Shown: positions 40,635 to 48,731 of the stretch, piece by piece
Layout: each line of letters starts with the position of its first letter
Numbering within the stretch: the first letter of the stretch is position 1
Assembly: GCA_036257595.1 (NCBI GenBank)
Contig: DATAFF010000067.1
Span: 1-48,852, forward strand
Direction: 5' to 3'
Source: DATAFF01 sp036257595
GTDB lineage: Bacteria > Pseudomonadota > Alphaproteobacteria > Rhizobiales > Aestuariivirgaceae
DNA length: 48,852 bases
The notes under the pieces: generated by a model
The model's database searches: none
The model's input: only the letters and a program-made list of their open reading frames with translations
Told to the model about the DNA's origin: nothing
Translations under genes and position numbers: made by a program

Positions 40635-40678
40635 GCAGTGGCTATTGGCTGGATCGCTGCCAGATCCAATAGGCATCG
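40627..40678. repeat. GGCAGTAGG-type repeat, copy 3, with convergent-end hairpin
   Basis: GGGGCAGTAGGCAGTGG begins at 40626. The TAG within it (40632-40634) ends the upstream plus-strand gene. CTATTGG (40642-40648) pairs with CCAATAG (40665-40671), and the complement of the first CTA is the TAG stop of the minus-strand GlsB-like gene. One element thus supplies both stops and a hairpin. Confidence 0.65.
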
Positions 40679-40929
40679 ACGATGATCAGCGAGCCAACAA
40701 AGGCGGCGACGACATCCCGCAGCGAGATCGTTATGTTGTCGAGGGCCGGGAACAGCCCGAACAGGCGGAACAGGACGCCGCCGACAAGGGCGCCGGCGAG
40801 GCCGACGACCACGTTCCATCCGAGGCCAAAGCCCCGGCGCTCGAAGGTCATCATGATGCCGGCAAGGCTTCCGCCAATCAGGCCCACGACGATCCAGACG
40901 ATGACTTGAGCAAGTGTCGGCATCTCCAT
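40642..40929 (-). CDS. GlsB/YeaQ/YmgE-family small membrane protein
   Basis: 95 residues from ATG 40929 (GAGAGGA upstream); an earlier in-frame start at 40956 is possible. Three hydrophobic helices with glycine-rich packing: AQVIVWIVVGLIGGSLAGIMM, WNVVVGLAGALVGGVLFRLFG, VVAAFVGSLIIVDAYWIW. This is the transglycosylase-associated/stress-response membrane family; molecular role unknown. Its stop codon lies in repeat copy 3. Monocistronic by position. Confidence 0.85.
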   Translation of the reverse strand: MEMPTLAQVIVWIVVGLIGGSLAGIMMTFERRGFGLGWNVVVGLAGALVGGVLFRLFGLFPALDNITISLRDVVAAFVGSLIIVDAYWIWQRSSQ

Positions 40930-40989
40930 CGCGCAATCCTCTCGCCCGCAACGCAAACGACAATACTGCGTTGATGGCGATCAATGAAG

Positions 40990-41063
40990 AGGCAGTAAGA
41001 AATAGGCAGTAGGCAGCGGGCACGGCCCACAAACCAATGCCTGATGTATGATGCCTAATGCCT
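40990..41063. repeat. GGCAGTAGG-type inverted repeat, copy 4
   Basis: The left arm (40990-41020) reads AGGCAGTAAGAAATAGGCAG and continues TAGGCAGCGGG. The right arm (41037-41063) carries ATGCCTGATGTATGATGCCT and AATGCCTCC. The TAG stop of the ProC-like gene (complement of 41055-41057) and its last codons (Gly-Arg-His) come from the repeat. Confidence 0.75.
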
Positions 41064-41828
41064 CCCCTTGAACCGCTCGGCGAGACGCGAGGCTGCGTCC
41101 GGCCATGCCTCGAAAGCGTGCTCGCGGCGGAGGTCCTCGATGCCTGAGAGGGTGAAGGAGCGTGGCGTGGCAAGCTCCGAGACGAGCTGAGCCGGCGAGG
41201 CATCGGTCCGTTCACGAATGATCGTCGCGGCGGCTCTGGTCATCTGCGCGACCAGGAGCCGCGCGGCGGCGGGATCGATCCCCTGCGACTCGGTCCAGGC
41301 GATCATCTGGGCGATGAGCTCGTGGAGCCAGCCGAAATAGCAGGCGATCACCGAGCCCGGAGCGAATTGCGCGTCCGCGGCGAGCGCGATCACCGGGCCG
41401 CATGGCTCGAGCAGAGCCCGGCAAGTGGCGTCGTCGGGGAAGAGCAGCGTCGGGCTCTCGCCAAAGGCCGCAGCGACGACCGGCATTGCCATGACCAGCC
41501 TTGCCGGCGCTATCACCGACCGCAGGGCCGTGGCGGACACGCCGGCGCAGAAGCTCAGCACGATCTGATCGCTCCGCAGGGCGAGCGGCCGCATCGCCTC
41601 GATGGCATGGAACGGCCGAACGGCCAGGATCACCAGCTCGCTGCGATCGACGATCGCCTGGTTCGAGTCGACGATCTCGAGACCGAAGCGGCGTGACAGG
41701 TCGGCAGCGATCTCGCGATTGCGCGCCGACAGCAGGAAACCGGCATCGGCCTTCACCAGGGCCGGCAGCACGTGCTGAATCAAATGACCGACGCCGATGA
41801 TGCCGCAGCTTATCGTCCGTGCACGCAT
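41055..41828 (-). CDS. Pyrroline-5-carboxylate reductase-like (ProC family) oxidoreductase
   Basis: 257 residues. N-terminal NAD(P) fold ISCGIIGVGHLIQHVLPALV, then ELVILAVRPFHAIEAM, VLSFCAGVSATALRSVI, RLVMAMPVVAAAFGES, and the ProC C-terminal dimer segment ASPAQLVSELATPRSFTLSGIEDLRR. The canonical GxGxMG is GVGHLI here, and the gene is clustered with a racemase and a DapA-like gene, so it is probably not the biosynthetic proline enzyme but an imine reductase-type relative in a catabolic set. It ends inside repeat copy 4. Confidence 0.78.
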   Translation of the reverse strand: MRARTISCGIIGVGHLIQHVLPALVKADAGFLLSARNREIAADLSRRFGLEIVDSNQAIVDRSELVILAVRPFHAIEAMRPLALRSDQIVLSFCAGVSATALRSVIAPARLVMAMPVVAAAFGESPTLLFPDDATCRALLEPCGPVIALAADAQFAPGSVIACYFGWLHELIAQMIAWTESQGIDPAAARLLVAQMTRAAATIIRERTDASPAQLVSELATPRSFTLSGIEDLRREHAFEAWPDAASRLAERFKGRH

Positions 41829-41842
41829 TGCGATTTCTGCTG

Positions 41843-42793
41843 TCAGCCAGCCAGCTTGCGCAGCGGCTTTGCCGGATGCCGGTCGTAGCCATAGCGCTCG
41901 TCGAGGCCGAGCGCAGCGATGATGCCGAGACCGGCGGCCAGCGCGCGCTCATCGAGCCCGCTCAGCGGGCGCCGCAGATCGCCGGCCGGCATTCCGAGTG
42001 CCCGCATCAAGGATTTGACGGCTACCGGATTGACGGCCGAGTAGGTGAAGTGAAGGAGCGGGAGCAGGCGCAGATAGGTCTCGCGGAAGGCCTGCGCCTG
42101 ACCCCCGCCCGCCCATGGCCGCGACATCAGAGCCATCTCGGCGGGCGCCAGATTGCCGGTCATGTTCGCCGTCCCGTGGCCGCCCAATGCCATGGTCGGC
42201 ACGACGAGCCCGAGATTGGGGCTGTCGCAGCACATGACCGATATATCGGGTCGCGCCGCCAGGATCTGGGCGACTTGCGCGACACGCGTGGTCGATTCCT
42301 TGTGCACCACGAAATTGGGGTGCTTGAACAGGCGCAGGAGCGCATCCGCCGGAAGATCGGTCTTGACACGCGGCGGGTTGTTGTAGACGCCGAGCGGGAG
42401 ATCGGTCGCATCGGCGATCTCCAGGAAGTAGCGCTCGATATCGGACTCGCTGGCGGCGATGTAGGATGGGGCAGCGAGGATCGCACCATCGGCGCCCTCG
42501 CTGCGCGCGAATTTCACCATCGCGATCGTCTCGGCGGTGTTGTTGGCGGTGCAGCCGTAGAAGAACCTCATTGCACTGCGCCGCATCTTCACCGTCTGGC
42601 GAATGACGTCATGGCGCTCATCGCGCGACAGCAGGCTGACCTCGCCGGTCGAGCCGAGGATCAGCACCGCGGCGGTTCCATGCTCCTCCTGAAAGGCGAG
42701 ATTGGTGCGGAACCCTTCGTAGTCGACGGTCCCGTCGCGGTTGAACGGGGTGATGACGGCAACGAAGGAGCCTTCAATGCGGAGCTTTGCCAT
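41843..42793 (-). CDS. DapA-family (dihydrodipicolinate synthase-like) lyase
   Basis: 316 residues from ATG 42793. TIM-barrel class I aldolase family: SFVAVITPFNRDGTVDYEGF, VLILGSTGEVSLLSRDER, GAILAAPSYIAASESDIERYF, catalytic Tyr in LPLGVYNNPPRVKTDL and Schiff-base Lys in FVVHKESTTRVAQV. The GTTGE phosphate/pyruvate motif is GSTGE. Whether it makes dihydrodipicolinate is doubtful, given the catabolic-looking neighbours (racemase upstream by 23 bases, ProC-like gene downstream by 14). A 2-keto acid aldolase or dehydratase is equally possible. Confidence 0.85.
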   Translation of the reverse strand: MAKLRIEGSFVAVITPFNRDGTVDYEGFRTNLAFQEEHGTAAVLILGSTGEVSLLSRDERHDVIRQTVKMRRSAMRFFYGCTANNTAETIAMVKFARSEGADGAILAAPSYIAASESDIERYFLEIADATDLPLGVYNNPPRVKTDLPADALLRLFKHPNFVVHKESTTRVAQVAQILAARPDISVMCCDSPNLGLVVPTMALGGHGTANMTGNLAPAEMALMSRPWAGGGQAQAFRETYLRLLPLLHFTYSAVNPVAVKSLMRALGMPAGDLRRPLSGLDERALAAGLGIIAALGLDERYGYDRHPAKPLRKLAG

Positions 42794-42816
42794 GAGCCTT
42801 GGACCCTGTTGTAGAT

Positions 42817-43509
42817 TCACCTGCCATATTCGGCGGGCGCAATCGCCGAACGCAGCCAATTGATCAGTGTAACGATATCGAAAACCGGCAGTCGGAAGCG
42901 ACGCGCAAGGGCCGCCGAGAAGGTTGGAAGATTGGCGCATTCGAGCACCAGCGCCCCGACCTCCGGATGGCGGCCGAGAAAGGTCGCCACCACCTCCTCG
43001 ATCTCGACGGCGAGCGCGTCGCGCTCGGGCGTGTCGGAGCGGCGAATATAGCCGTGGAAGCGTCCCTCCGGCGGGAGCCCGGCGATCGGCGTGTCGGCCG
43101 CGGCACCAGCAGCGGCGAGAATGTCGGGCGTGAGCCGCGCCTGATCGAAGGTGACGATGCCGGCGCGCCGCCCGGGTGGCAGCAGGCGCTCGACACTCGG
43201 CACCTGCAGCAGCGAGGAGGTGGCGACGGGGACATCGAGGCTCGCCGCCATTGTCCGTTGATGAATTGCCAGGAAGCCGCAGGTGGTGGTGATCGCAGCG
43301 ACGCGATCGCGCTCGATCATCTCCCGGGCGGCAGTGATGAAGGCGCTCTCCAGCCCGCGCGCTCCGCGGTCGACGACGGCCGCCACGCTCGCCCCCTTGA
43401 CCACGCCGATGCGGACCGGAAACGGCCATGTTGCCGGATTGCCGGCATCGCCGGGAAGCCGGGCAAATTGGGTATCGAGCATCAGAATGCCAGTCGGCCG
43501 GCCATGCAT
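42817..43509 (-). CDS. Aspartate/glutamate racemase-family protein
   Basis: 230 residues. Two catalytic-type cysteines appear in AAITTTCGFLAIHQ and ALVLECANLPTFSAAL, the pseudo-symmetric pair of PLP-independent racemases. ATSSLLQVPSVERLLPPGRRAGIVTFD and a C-terminal LPVFDIVTLINWLR fit the Asp/Glu/hydantoin racemase superfamily. The first gene of a three-gene minus-strand set and divergent from a GMC oxidoreductase gene (71-base gap). Substrate unknown. Confidence 0.82.
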   Translation of the reverse strand: MHGRPTGILMLDTQFARLPGDAGNPATWPFPVRIGVVKGASVAAVVDRGARGLESAFITAAREMIERDRVAAITTTCGFLAIHQRTMAASLDVPVATSSLLQVPSVERLLPPGRRAGIVTFDQARLTPDILAAAGAAADTPIAGLPPEGRFHGYIRRSDTPERDALAVEIEEVVATFLGRHPEVGALVLECANLPTFSAALARRFRLPVFDIVTLINWLRSAIAPAEYGR

Positions 43510-43580
43510 GTCGATCGCCTGCTTGACCTGAAATCGGCCCCGAACCTACCGTCTTCAGGCTCCGGGTTGAAGAGGGTCGC

Positions 43581-45281
43581 ATGGCGATCGAATGCGATTA
43601 CGTGATTGTGGGCGGCGGCTCGGCGGGTTGCGTCCTCGCCAATCGCCTGAGTGCCGATGGCAGGTCCAGAGTGGTGCTGGTCGAGGCGGGTCGCGACACC
43701 CCGCCGGGCCGGGTCGAGCCGGAGATCCTCGACAGCTATCCGCGCATCGCCTATTTCAACCCGCGGAACATCTGGGCCGATCTCAGGGTGAGCCTGACGC
43801 CGGTGCCGCATAATGCGCCCGATACGGCCCTGCCGCCACGCCGCTACGAGCAGGCAAGGCTGATGGGCGGAGGTTCCAGCCTCAACGACATGCAGGCCAA
43901 CCGCGGCATCCCGGACGATTACGACGAGTGGGCGGCGTCGGGTGTCCAAGGGTGGGGCTGGCAGGATGTGCTCCCCTATTTCATCCGGATGGAGCGGGAT
44001 CTCGATTTCGCAGGTCCCATGCATGGGCGCAGCGGGCCGCTGCCCATCCGGCGCATAGCGGCGGAGATTTGGCCTGGCTTCTCGCGGGCAGCGGCGGCGG
44101 CCTGCGCCGAGCTGGGCTTCGCCGCGATCGCCGACCAGAACGGCGAATTCGGCCCCGGCTATTTCCCGGTGGCGATCTCCAACGTGAACGATCAGCGGGT
44201 GTCCTCGTCGATCGCCTATCTCGACGAGACCACGCGTCGGCGGAGCAATCTCACCATTCTTCCGCACAGCCAGGTCACCAAAGTTCTGTTCGAGGGGCGC
44301 GAAGCCACCGGCGTGCAATTGATGAGGGACGGAGTCGCCGAGACCATTACGGCGCGCGAAATCATTCTCGCCGCCGGGGCGCTGCACTCGCCGGCCTTTC
44401 TGCTGCGTGCCGGGATCGGACCGGCCGAAAAGCTCAGCCGCCTCGGCATTGCGCCGTTGGTCGACCGCGCAGGCGTGGGGAGGAATCTGCAGGAGCATCC
44501 GGCGATCTCGATCTCGACGGTGATGGCCGTGACAGCGCGGCTGCCACGCTCGCTGCGTCGGCATATTCACCTTGGTCTTCGCTATTCGTCGGGGCTGTCG
44601 GATGCGCTGCCTTGCGACATGTATCTCGTGGCGATGGCGAAGACCGGTTGGCACCCGGTCGGCGAGCAGATCGGCGCGCTGATGACATGGGTCAACAAGC
44701 CCTATTCGCGCGGCCGCGTCGGGCTCAGAACGGCATCGCCGCTCGACGAGCCGAAGGTTCAATTCGCGCTGCTTGGCGATGAGCGCGATTATGAGAAATT
44801 GCGGTTGGGATTTCTGTTGGTCGCGCGCCTCTATGCAACCAGCGCAATGCAGGGTATCGCCCACTGCCCATTCCCGACGAGCTACAGCGAAAGGCTGCGC
44901 GATCTGGGAATCGTGAGCGCCAAGAATCGGGTGCTGACGACAATTCTGTCGCGTCTGCTCGATGGTCCGCAATGGCTGCGGCGGCGGCTGATCGATGGGT
45001 TGGTCACGGAGGATCTGCCACTGGCCGAGCTCCTGCGCGACAACCGTGCGTTGGAACAGTTCATTCGCTCCAAGGTTCATGGGATCTGGCACGCCAGCGG
45101 CACCTGCCGCATGGGTGCGGCAAGCGATCCGGAGGCTGTCGTCGACTCGCGTGGCCGTGTCATCGGTGTTCGGGGCTTGCGCGTCGTCGATGCGTCGGTC
45201 ATGCCCTGGATTCCGCGGGCGAACACCAACCTTCCCACCATGATGATCGCCGAGAAGATGAGCGACCACATACTGCGGTGA
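43581..45281 (+). CDS. GMC-family FAD oxidoreductase (choline dehydrogenase-like)
   Basis: 566 residues. FAD fold CDYVIVGGGSAGCVLANRLSADGRSRVVLVEAG, GMC signature 1 YEQARLMGGGSSLNDMQANRG, signature 2 EIILAAGALHSPAFLLRAGIGP, and the active-site segment IWHASGTCRMGAASDPEAVVDSRGRVIGVRGLRVVDASVMP with RANTNLPTMMIAEKMSDHI. No signal peptide is seen. It is distinct from the other GMC gene at 14519: C+G-rich like its surroundings and longer by about 40 residues. sodC follows on the same strand after 29 bases. Confidence 0.9.
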   Translation: MAIECDYVIVGGGSAGCVLANRLSADGRSRVVLVEAGRDTPPGRVEPEILDSYPRIAYFNPRNIWADLRVSLTPVPHNAPDTALPPRRYEQARLMGGGSSLNDMQANRGIPDDYDEWAASGVQGWGWQDVLPYFIRMERDLDFAGPMHGRSGPLPIRRIAAEIWPGFSRAAAAACAELGFAAIADQNGEFGPGYFPVAISNVNDQRVSSSIAYLDETTRRRSNLTILPHSQVTKVLFEGREATGVQLMRDGVAETITAREIILAAGALHSPAFLLRAGIGPAEKLSRLGIAPLVDRAGVGRNLQEHPAISISTVMAVTARLPRSLRRHIHLGLRYSSGLSDALPCDMYLVAMAKTGWHPVGEQIGALMTWVNKPYSRGRVGLRTASPLDEPKVQFALLGDERDYEKLRLGFLLVARLYATSAMQGIAHCPFPTSYSERLRDLGIVSAKNRVLTTILSRLLDGPQWLRRRLIDGLVTEDLPLAELLRDNRALEQFIRSKVHGIWHASGTCRMGAASDPEAVVDSRGRVIGVRGLRVVDASVMPWIPRANTNLPTMMIAEKMSDHILR

Positions 45282-45310
45282 ATCGATAGCGAAAAAATGG
45301 AGGACAATGC

Positions 45311-45811
45311 ATGTCACGGCACATTCTCTTCTGCTTGGGATTGATCCTGGCAGTCCCGTCGGCACAGGCCGCGGACTCAGCCAAGGCCGACATCCGATCG
45401 GCGGATGGCACGGCGATCGGCAGCGCCACGCTTGCCGATACGCCAAAAGGTGTCCTGATCACGCTTTCTCTGAAGGGAGCGCCCGAGGGTGTTCACGCCT
45501 TCCATGTCCATGAGGTCGGCAAGTGCGAGCCGCCCTTCAAATCGGCTGGCGCTCATTTCAATCCGGACCACAAGAAGCACGGTTTCGTGGCCGAGGGTCC
45601 GCATGCCGGCGACATGCCCAATCTGCACATTCCGGCCGGTGGCGGTCTCGAGCAGGAAGTGCTCAATCCAAACCTCTCGGTCGCCGGCATGCTCGACAGT
45701 GACGGGTCGGCGGTGATCCTGCATGCCAAGGCCGACGACTATAAGAGCGATCCCGCCGGCAATGCCGGTGACCGGGTGGCCTGCGGCGTCGTCGAGAAGG
45801 CCAGTCCGTGA
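45311..45811 (+). CDS. sodC: Periplasmic Cu/Zn superoxide dismutase
   Basis: Dismutates superoxide in the periplasm. 166 residues; GGAGGA (45300-45305) precedes ATG 45311. Signal peptide MSRHILFCLGLILAVPSAQA. Copper/zinc ligands are recognisable: HAFHVHEVGKCEPPFKSAGAHFNPDHKKHGF, then GPHAGDMPNLHI, and the late AVILHAKADDYKSDPAGNAGDRVACGVV with the active-site Arg and second disulphide Cys. It follows a flavoprotein oxidoreductase gene, and converges on the next gene with a 2-base gap. Confidence 0.93.
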   Translation: MSRHILFCLGLILAVPSAQAADSAKADIRSADGTAIGSATLADTPKGVLITLSLKGAPEGVHAFHVHEVGKCEPPFKSAGAHFNPDHKKHGFVAEGPHAGDMPNLHIPAGGGLEQEVLNPNLSVAGMLDSDGSAVILHAKADDYKSDPAGNAGDRVACGVVEKASP

Positions 45812-45813
45812 TG

Positions 45814-46452
45814 TCAGCGATCGAGCGACACCTTGGCTGCCGAGGCCTCGGGCGGCACGCGATCGCTTAACGCGGATTTGGCGGCGGGCACGAACAGGCC
45901 CTGGACCAGCTCGCGCATCACCGGCTCGATCGCTGCCGAATCGGAGCGCGCGGCAAGGGTGCGGATCAGCGCATCGACTTCTTTGCGGCAGCTCTCCTCG
46001 GTGGCGCGGATGAGCAGGGTCGAAAGGCTCGCCTCCTTGTCGCGATCGGCTTCGCGTTCGGCATAGGCGACCAGGCAGTTGCGGAGGCTCTTAACGGTTG
46101 CATCGCCTTTGATCCGCTTCCACGAGGCGGCTGACTTCAGCCGGGCGGATTGCGCGATCTTGGCAGGCGCCGGATTGCCTACCGGCTTCCGCAAGCGGGG
46201 TTGCGGCTTGGCGGCCGGCTCGGCTGTGACGTTGGCAGCCTTGTCGATCTCGGGACTTACAGTTGGGCGTGGCGTCGGCCGAGGGGTGTCGCGTCGCCAG
46301 AACCAGTCCGTCATTCCGCCGGGCTTCCCGAAATTGGTCTGAGCCGGCGGATCAGGGTAGTTCGGAAATTGCTGTGCCGCGACAGGGGTGGGGAAGGTCA
46401 GGCATCCGCCAAGGACGAAAAGAGCAAACCAGGCTGGATGACGCCCGTGCAT
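45814..46452 (-). CDS. Hypothetical secreted proline-rich protein
   Basis: 212 residues with signal peptide MHGRHPAWFALFVLGGCLTFPTPVAAQ. A low-complexity Pro/Thr/Arg linker follows (DTPRPTPRPTVSPE), then a helical C-terminal half with two cysteines (KSLRNCLVAYAEREADRDKEASLSTLLIRATEESCRKEVDALIRTL). No known family is recognised. It is divergent from the kdp operon across a 354-base gap, but a role in potassium uptake is not implied. Confidence 0.65.
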   Translation of the reverse strand: MHGRHPAWFALFVLGGCLTFPTPVAAQQFPNYPDPPAQTNFGKPGGMTDWFWRRDTPRPTPRPTVSPEIDKAANVTAEPAAKPQPRLRKPVGNPAPAKIAQSARLKSAASWKRIKGDATVKSLRNCLVAYAEREADRDKEASLSTLLIRATEESCRKEVDALIRTLAARSDSAAIEPVMRELVQGLFVPAAKSALSDRVPPEASAAKVSLDR

Positions 46453-46806
46453 GGTCGTAACCGCTGTGTTGGTGGAGCACGCGCAACGACGCTACTGACC
46501 TCGCCCCGAGCTTGACCGGTGACCGGGGCGGCAAGATGGCGAGCCCCGGGTCTGGCTCGGGTCCTGTGGAAAAAGGGCAGGGGCTGGTGTCGGGCCGCAA
46601 GGTGCAGCACGATGCCAAGGCCTTGATGCAATTGCTCATCTTTCCGCCGATGCGACACTGGGCTGGGTCTGGGTGCTGGGCTGAGCCTTGTCCTTATGAG
46701 ATTCTTATACGGCGGTTCGTTCTCTCCTCTCGAACCTTTATGCCGGCAGCGATAGCTACTGCTCGCTTTCAACGCGGCAGCCGCCGCAAGCCGAGGAGTC
46801 TTTCCG
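46453..46806. other. Intergenic region upstream of kdp
   Basis: 354 bases without a convincing gene. The left part is G+C-rich with GGGTCTGG/GGCTGGG-like runs. The right part (about 46685-46745) is more A/T-rich (TTATGAGATTCTTATAC) and is where a kdp promoter would be expected. Typical KdpE operators were not recognised, and no clean -35/-10 pair with 16-18-base spacing was found. Confidence 0.5.
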
Positions 46807-46890
46807 ATGCTCGACATCGTCATGCTGGCCTTGGGGCTTGGCTTCTTTGCCTTGTCCATCGGCTACGCCCATCTTTGCGACCGGCTCTAG
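46807..46890 (+). CDS. 27-residue membrane protein preceding kdpF
   Basis: The short frame ATG 46807 to TAG 46888-46890 encodes one hydrophobic helix (LDIVMLALGLGFFALSIGYAH) ending in CDRL. GAGG-type bases (CCGAGGAG, 46792-46799) precede it. Small proteins of this kind (hydrophobic helix, then Y-x-x-x-C-[DE]-R-L) are frequent just before kdpF in proteobacteria; role unknown. Eleven bases separate it from kdpF, whose AGGAGG begins right after its stop. Confidence 0.75.
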   Translation: MLDIVMLALGLGFFALSIGYAHLCDRL

Positions 46891-46901
46891 AGGAGGCGAC
46901 C

Positions 46902-46991
46902 ATGGCCTTCGAACATGTGCTGGCCGGCCTCGTGACGACAGGGCTCCTGGTCTACCTCACCTATGCGCTGGTGCGCCCCGAGCGATTCTAG
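46902..46991 (+). CDS. kdpF: Potassium-transporting ATPase subunit F
   Basis: 29-residue single-helix peptide (VLAGLVTTGLLVYLTYALVRPERF) that stabilises the KdpABC complex in the inner membrane. ATG 46902 has AGGAGG (46891-46896) at ideal spacing. The Y-A-L-[IV]-x-P-E-x-F ending is diagnostic. kdpA follows after 12 bases. Confidence 0.92.
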   Translation: MAFEHVLAGLVTTGLLVYLTYALVRPERF

Positions 46992-47003
46992 GAGAGCGCT
47001 GTC

Positions 47004-48707
47004 ATGACCATCAATGGCTGGATTCAAATCGCCATCTATTGCGCCATCGTGCTCGCGCTGGTGCAGCCACTCGGTGCTTTCATGACGAAGGTCTTCAATG
47101 GCGAGCGGACCTTCCTGTCACCGATTCTGCGACCCGTCGAGGTTGGGCTCTACCGGCTCTGCGGCGTCGAGGAGACCCGCGAGCAGGATTGGCTGACCTA
47201 CACCATCGCAATGCTGCTGTTCCATATCGGCGGCTTCGTGTTCCTCTATGCGCTGCTGCGGCTGCAGGGCATCCTGCCGTTCAATCCGCAAGGGATGACC
47301 GCCGTGCCGGAGGCGCTCTCCTTCAACACCTCGGTCAGCTTTGTCAGCAACACCAACTGGCAGAATTACGGGGGCGAGAGCACGCTCTCCTATCTCGTGC
47401 AGATGCTCGGCCTGACGCATCAGAACTTCCTGTCGGCGGCAACCGGCATTGCGCTCGCGGTCGCGCTGATCCGCGGCTTTGCCCGGGCTTCGGTCCGGAC
47501 CGTCGGCAATTTCTGGGTCGATCTCACGCGAACCACGCTTTACGTGCTGCTGCCGATCTGCATTGTCGGCACGGTGGCGCTGGTGGCGCTCGGGGTACCG
47601 CAGAATCTGGAACCCTATGTCGAGGCGACGACGCTCGAGGGAGCCAAGCAGTTCATCGCGCAGGGCCCGGTCGCCTCGCAGATGATGATCAAGCATCTCG
47701 GCACCAATGGCGGCGGCTTCTTCAATGCCAATGCGGCGCATCCCTATGAAAGCCCGAACGCGATCACCAATCTCATCCACATGGTGGCGATCTTCGCGAT
47801 CGGCGCGGCGCTGACCAATGTGTTCGGCCGCATGGTGGGCAATCAGCGGCAGGGCTGGGCGATCCTCGGCGCCATGGCGGTTCTCTTCATCGCCGGCGTC
47901 ACGGTGACCTATTGGGCGGAAGCTTCGGGCACCAGCGCGCTCAATGCGCTTGGCCTCAGCGGCGGCAACATGGAGGGCAAGGAGGTGCGCTTCGGCATTC
48001 CGCTGTCGGCGCTCTTTGCCGTCGTCACCACCGCCGCCTCCTGCGGCGCCGTCAATGCGATGCATGACTCCTTCACCGCGCTCGGCGGCATGATCCCGCT
48101 CATCAACATCCAGCTCGGCGAGATCATTGTCGGCGGCGTCGGTGCCGGCCTTTACGGCATGCTGCTGTTCGTCATCCTGACGATTTTCGTCGCGGGGCTG
48201 ATGGTCGGGCGCACGCCGGAATATGTCGGCAAGAAGATCGAGGCCAAGGAAGTCAAGATGGCGATGCTCGCCGTGCTGATCCTGCCGCTCATGTATCTCG
48301 GCTGGACAGCGGTGGCGACGGTGGTCCCCTCGGCGGTCGCTTCGATCGCCAATCCGGGGCCGCATGGCTTCACCGAGATCCTTTATGCCTATGTTTCGCA
48401 GACCGGCAATAACGGCTCGGCCTTTGCGGGCCTGACCGGCAACACGCCGTTCTACAACATCACCGGCGGCATCGCGATGCTGGTCGGGCGGTTCATCATG
48501 ATCGTTCCGACAATGGCCATCGCCGGCTCGCTGGCAGCGAAGAAAACGGTTCCACCGTCCGCCGGCACCTTCCCGACCACGGGCGGCCTGTTCATCGGCC
48601 TCCTCGTCGGGGTGATCCTGATCGTCGGCGGCCTGACCTTCTTCCCGGCGCTGGCGCTCGGCCCCATCGTCGAGCACCTGGCGATGATCAACGGCACCCT
48701 CTACTGA
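47004..48707 (+). CDS. kdpA: Potassium-transporting ATPase subunit A
   Basis: Potassium-selective channel-like subunit of the high-affinity KdpFABC P-type ATPase. 567 residues; TAGGAGAG precedes ATG 47004. Four pore regions of the superfamily are visible: SFNTSVSFVSNTNWQNYGGE, HLGTNGGGFFNANAAHPYE, TAASCGAVNAMHDSFTALGG, and YVSQTGNNGSAFAGLTGNTP. About ten hydrophobic helices. Kdp is normally induced under potassium limitation through KdpDE; those genes are not in the window. Confidence 0.97.
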   Translation: MTINGWIQIAIYCAIVLALVQPLGAFMTKVFNGERTFLSPILRPVEVGLYRLCGVEETREQDWLTYTIAMLLFHIGGFVFLYALLRLQGILPFNPQGMTAVPEALSFNTSVSFVSNTNWQNYGGESTLSYLVQMLGLTHQNFLSAATGIALAVALIRGFARASVRTVGNFWVDLTRTTLYVLLPICIVGTVALVALGVPQNLEPYVEATTLEGAKQFIAQGPVASQMMIKHLGTNGGGFFNANAAHPYESPNAITNLIHMVAIFAIGAALTNVFGRMVGNQRQGWAILGAMAVLFIAGVTVTYWAEASGTSALNALGLSGGNMEGKEVRFGIPLSALFAVVTTAASCGAVNAMHDSFTALGGMIPLINIQLGEIIVGGVGAGLYGMLLFVILTIFVAGLMVGRTPEYVGKKIEAKEVKMAMLAVLILPLMYLGWTAVATVVPSAVASIANPGPHGFTEILYAYVSQTGNNGSAFAGLTGNTPFYNITGGIAMLVGRFIMIVPTMAIAGSLAAKKTVPPSAGTFPTTGGLFIGLLVGVILIVGGLTFFPALALGPIVEHLAMINGTLY

Positions 48708-48731
48708 GCGGCTTCAAGTGGAGTTCATTCG

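Noticed and set aside
43482..45446. 654-residue minus-strand open frame opposite the second GMC oxidoreductase
   Set aside because: Shadow of the GMC gene; no family pattern.
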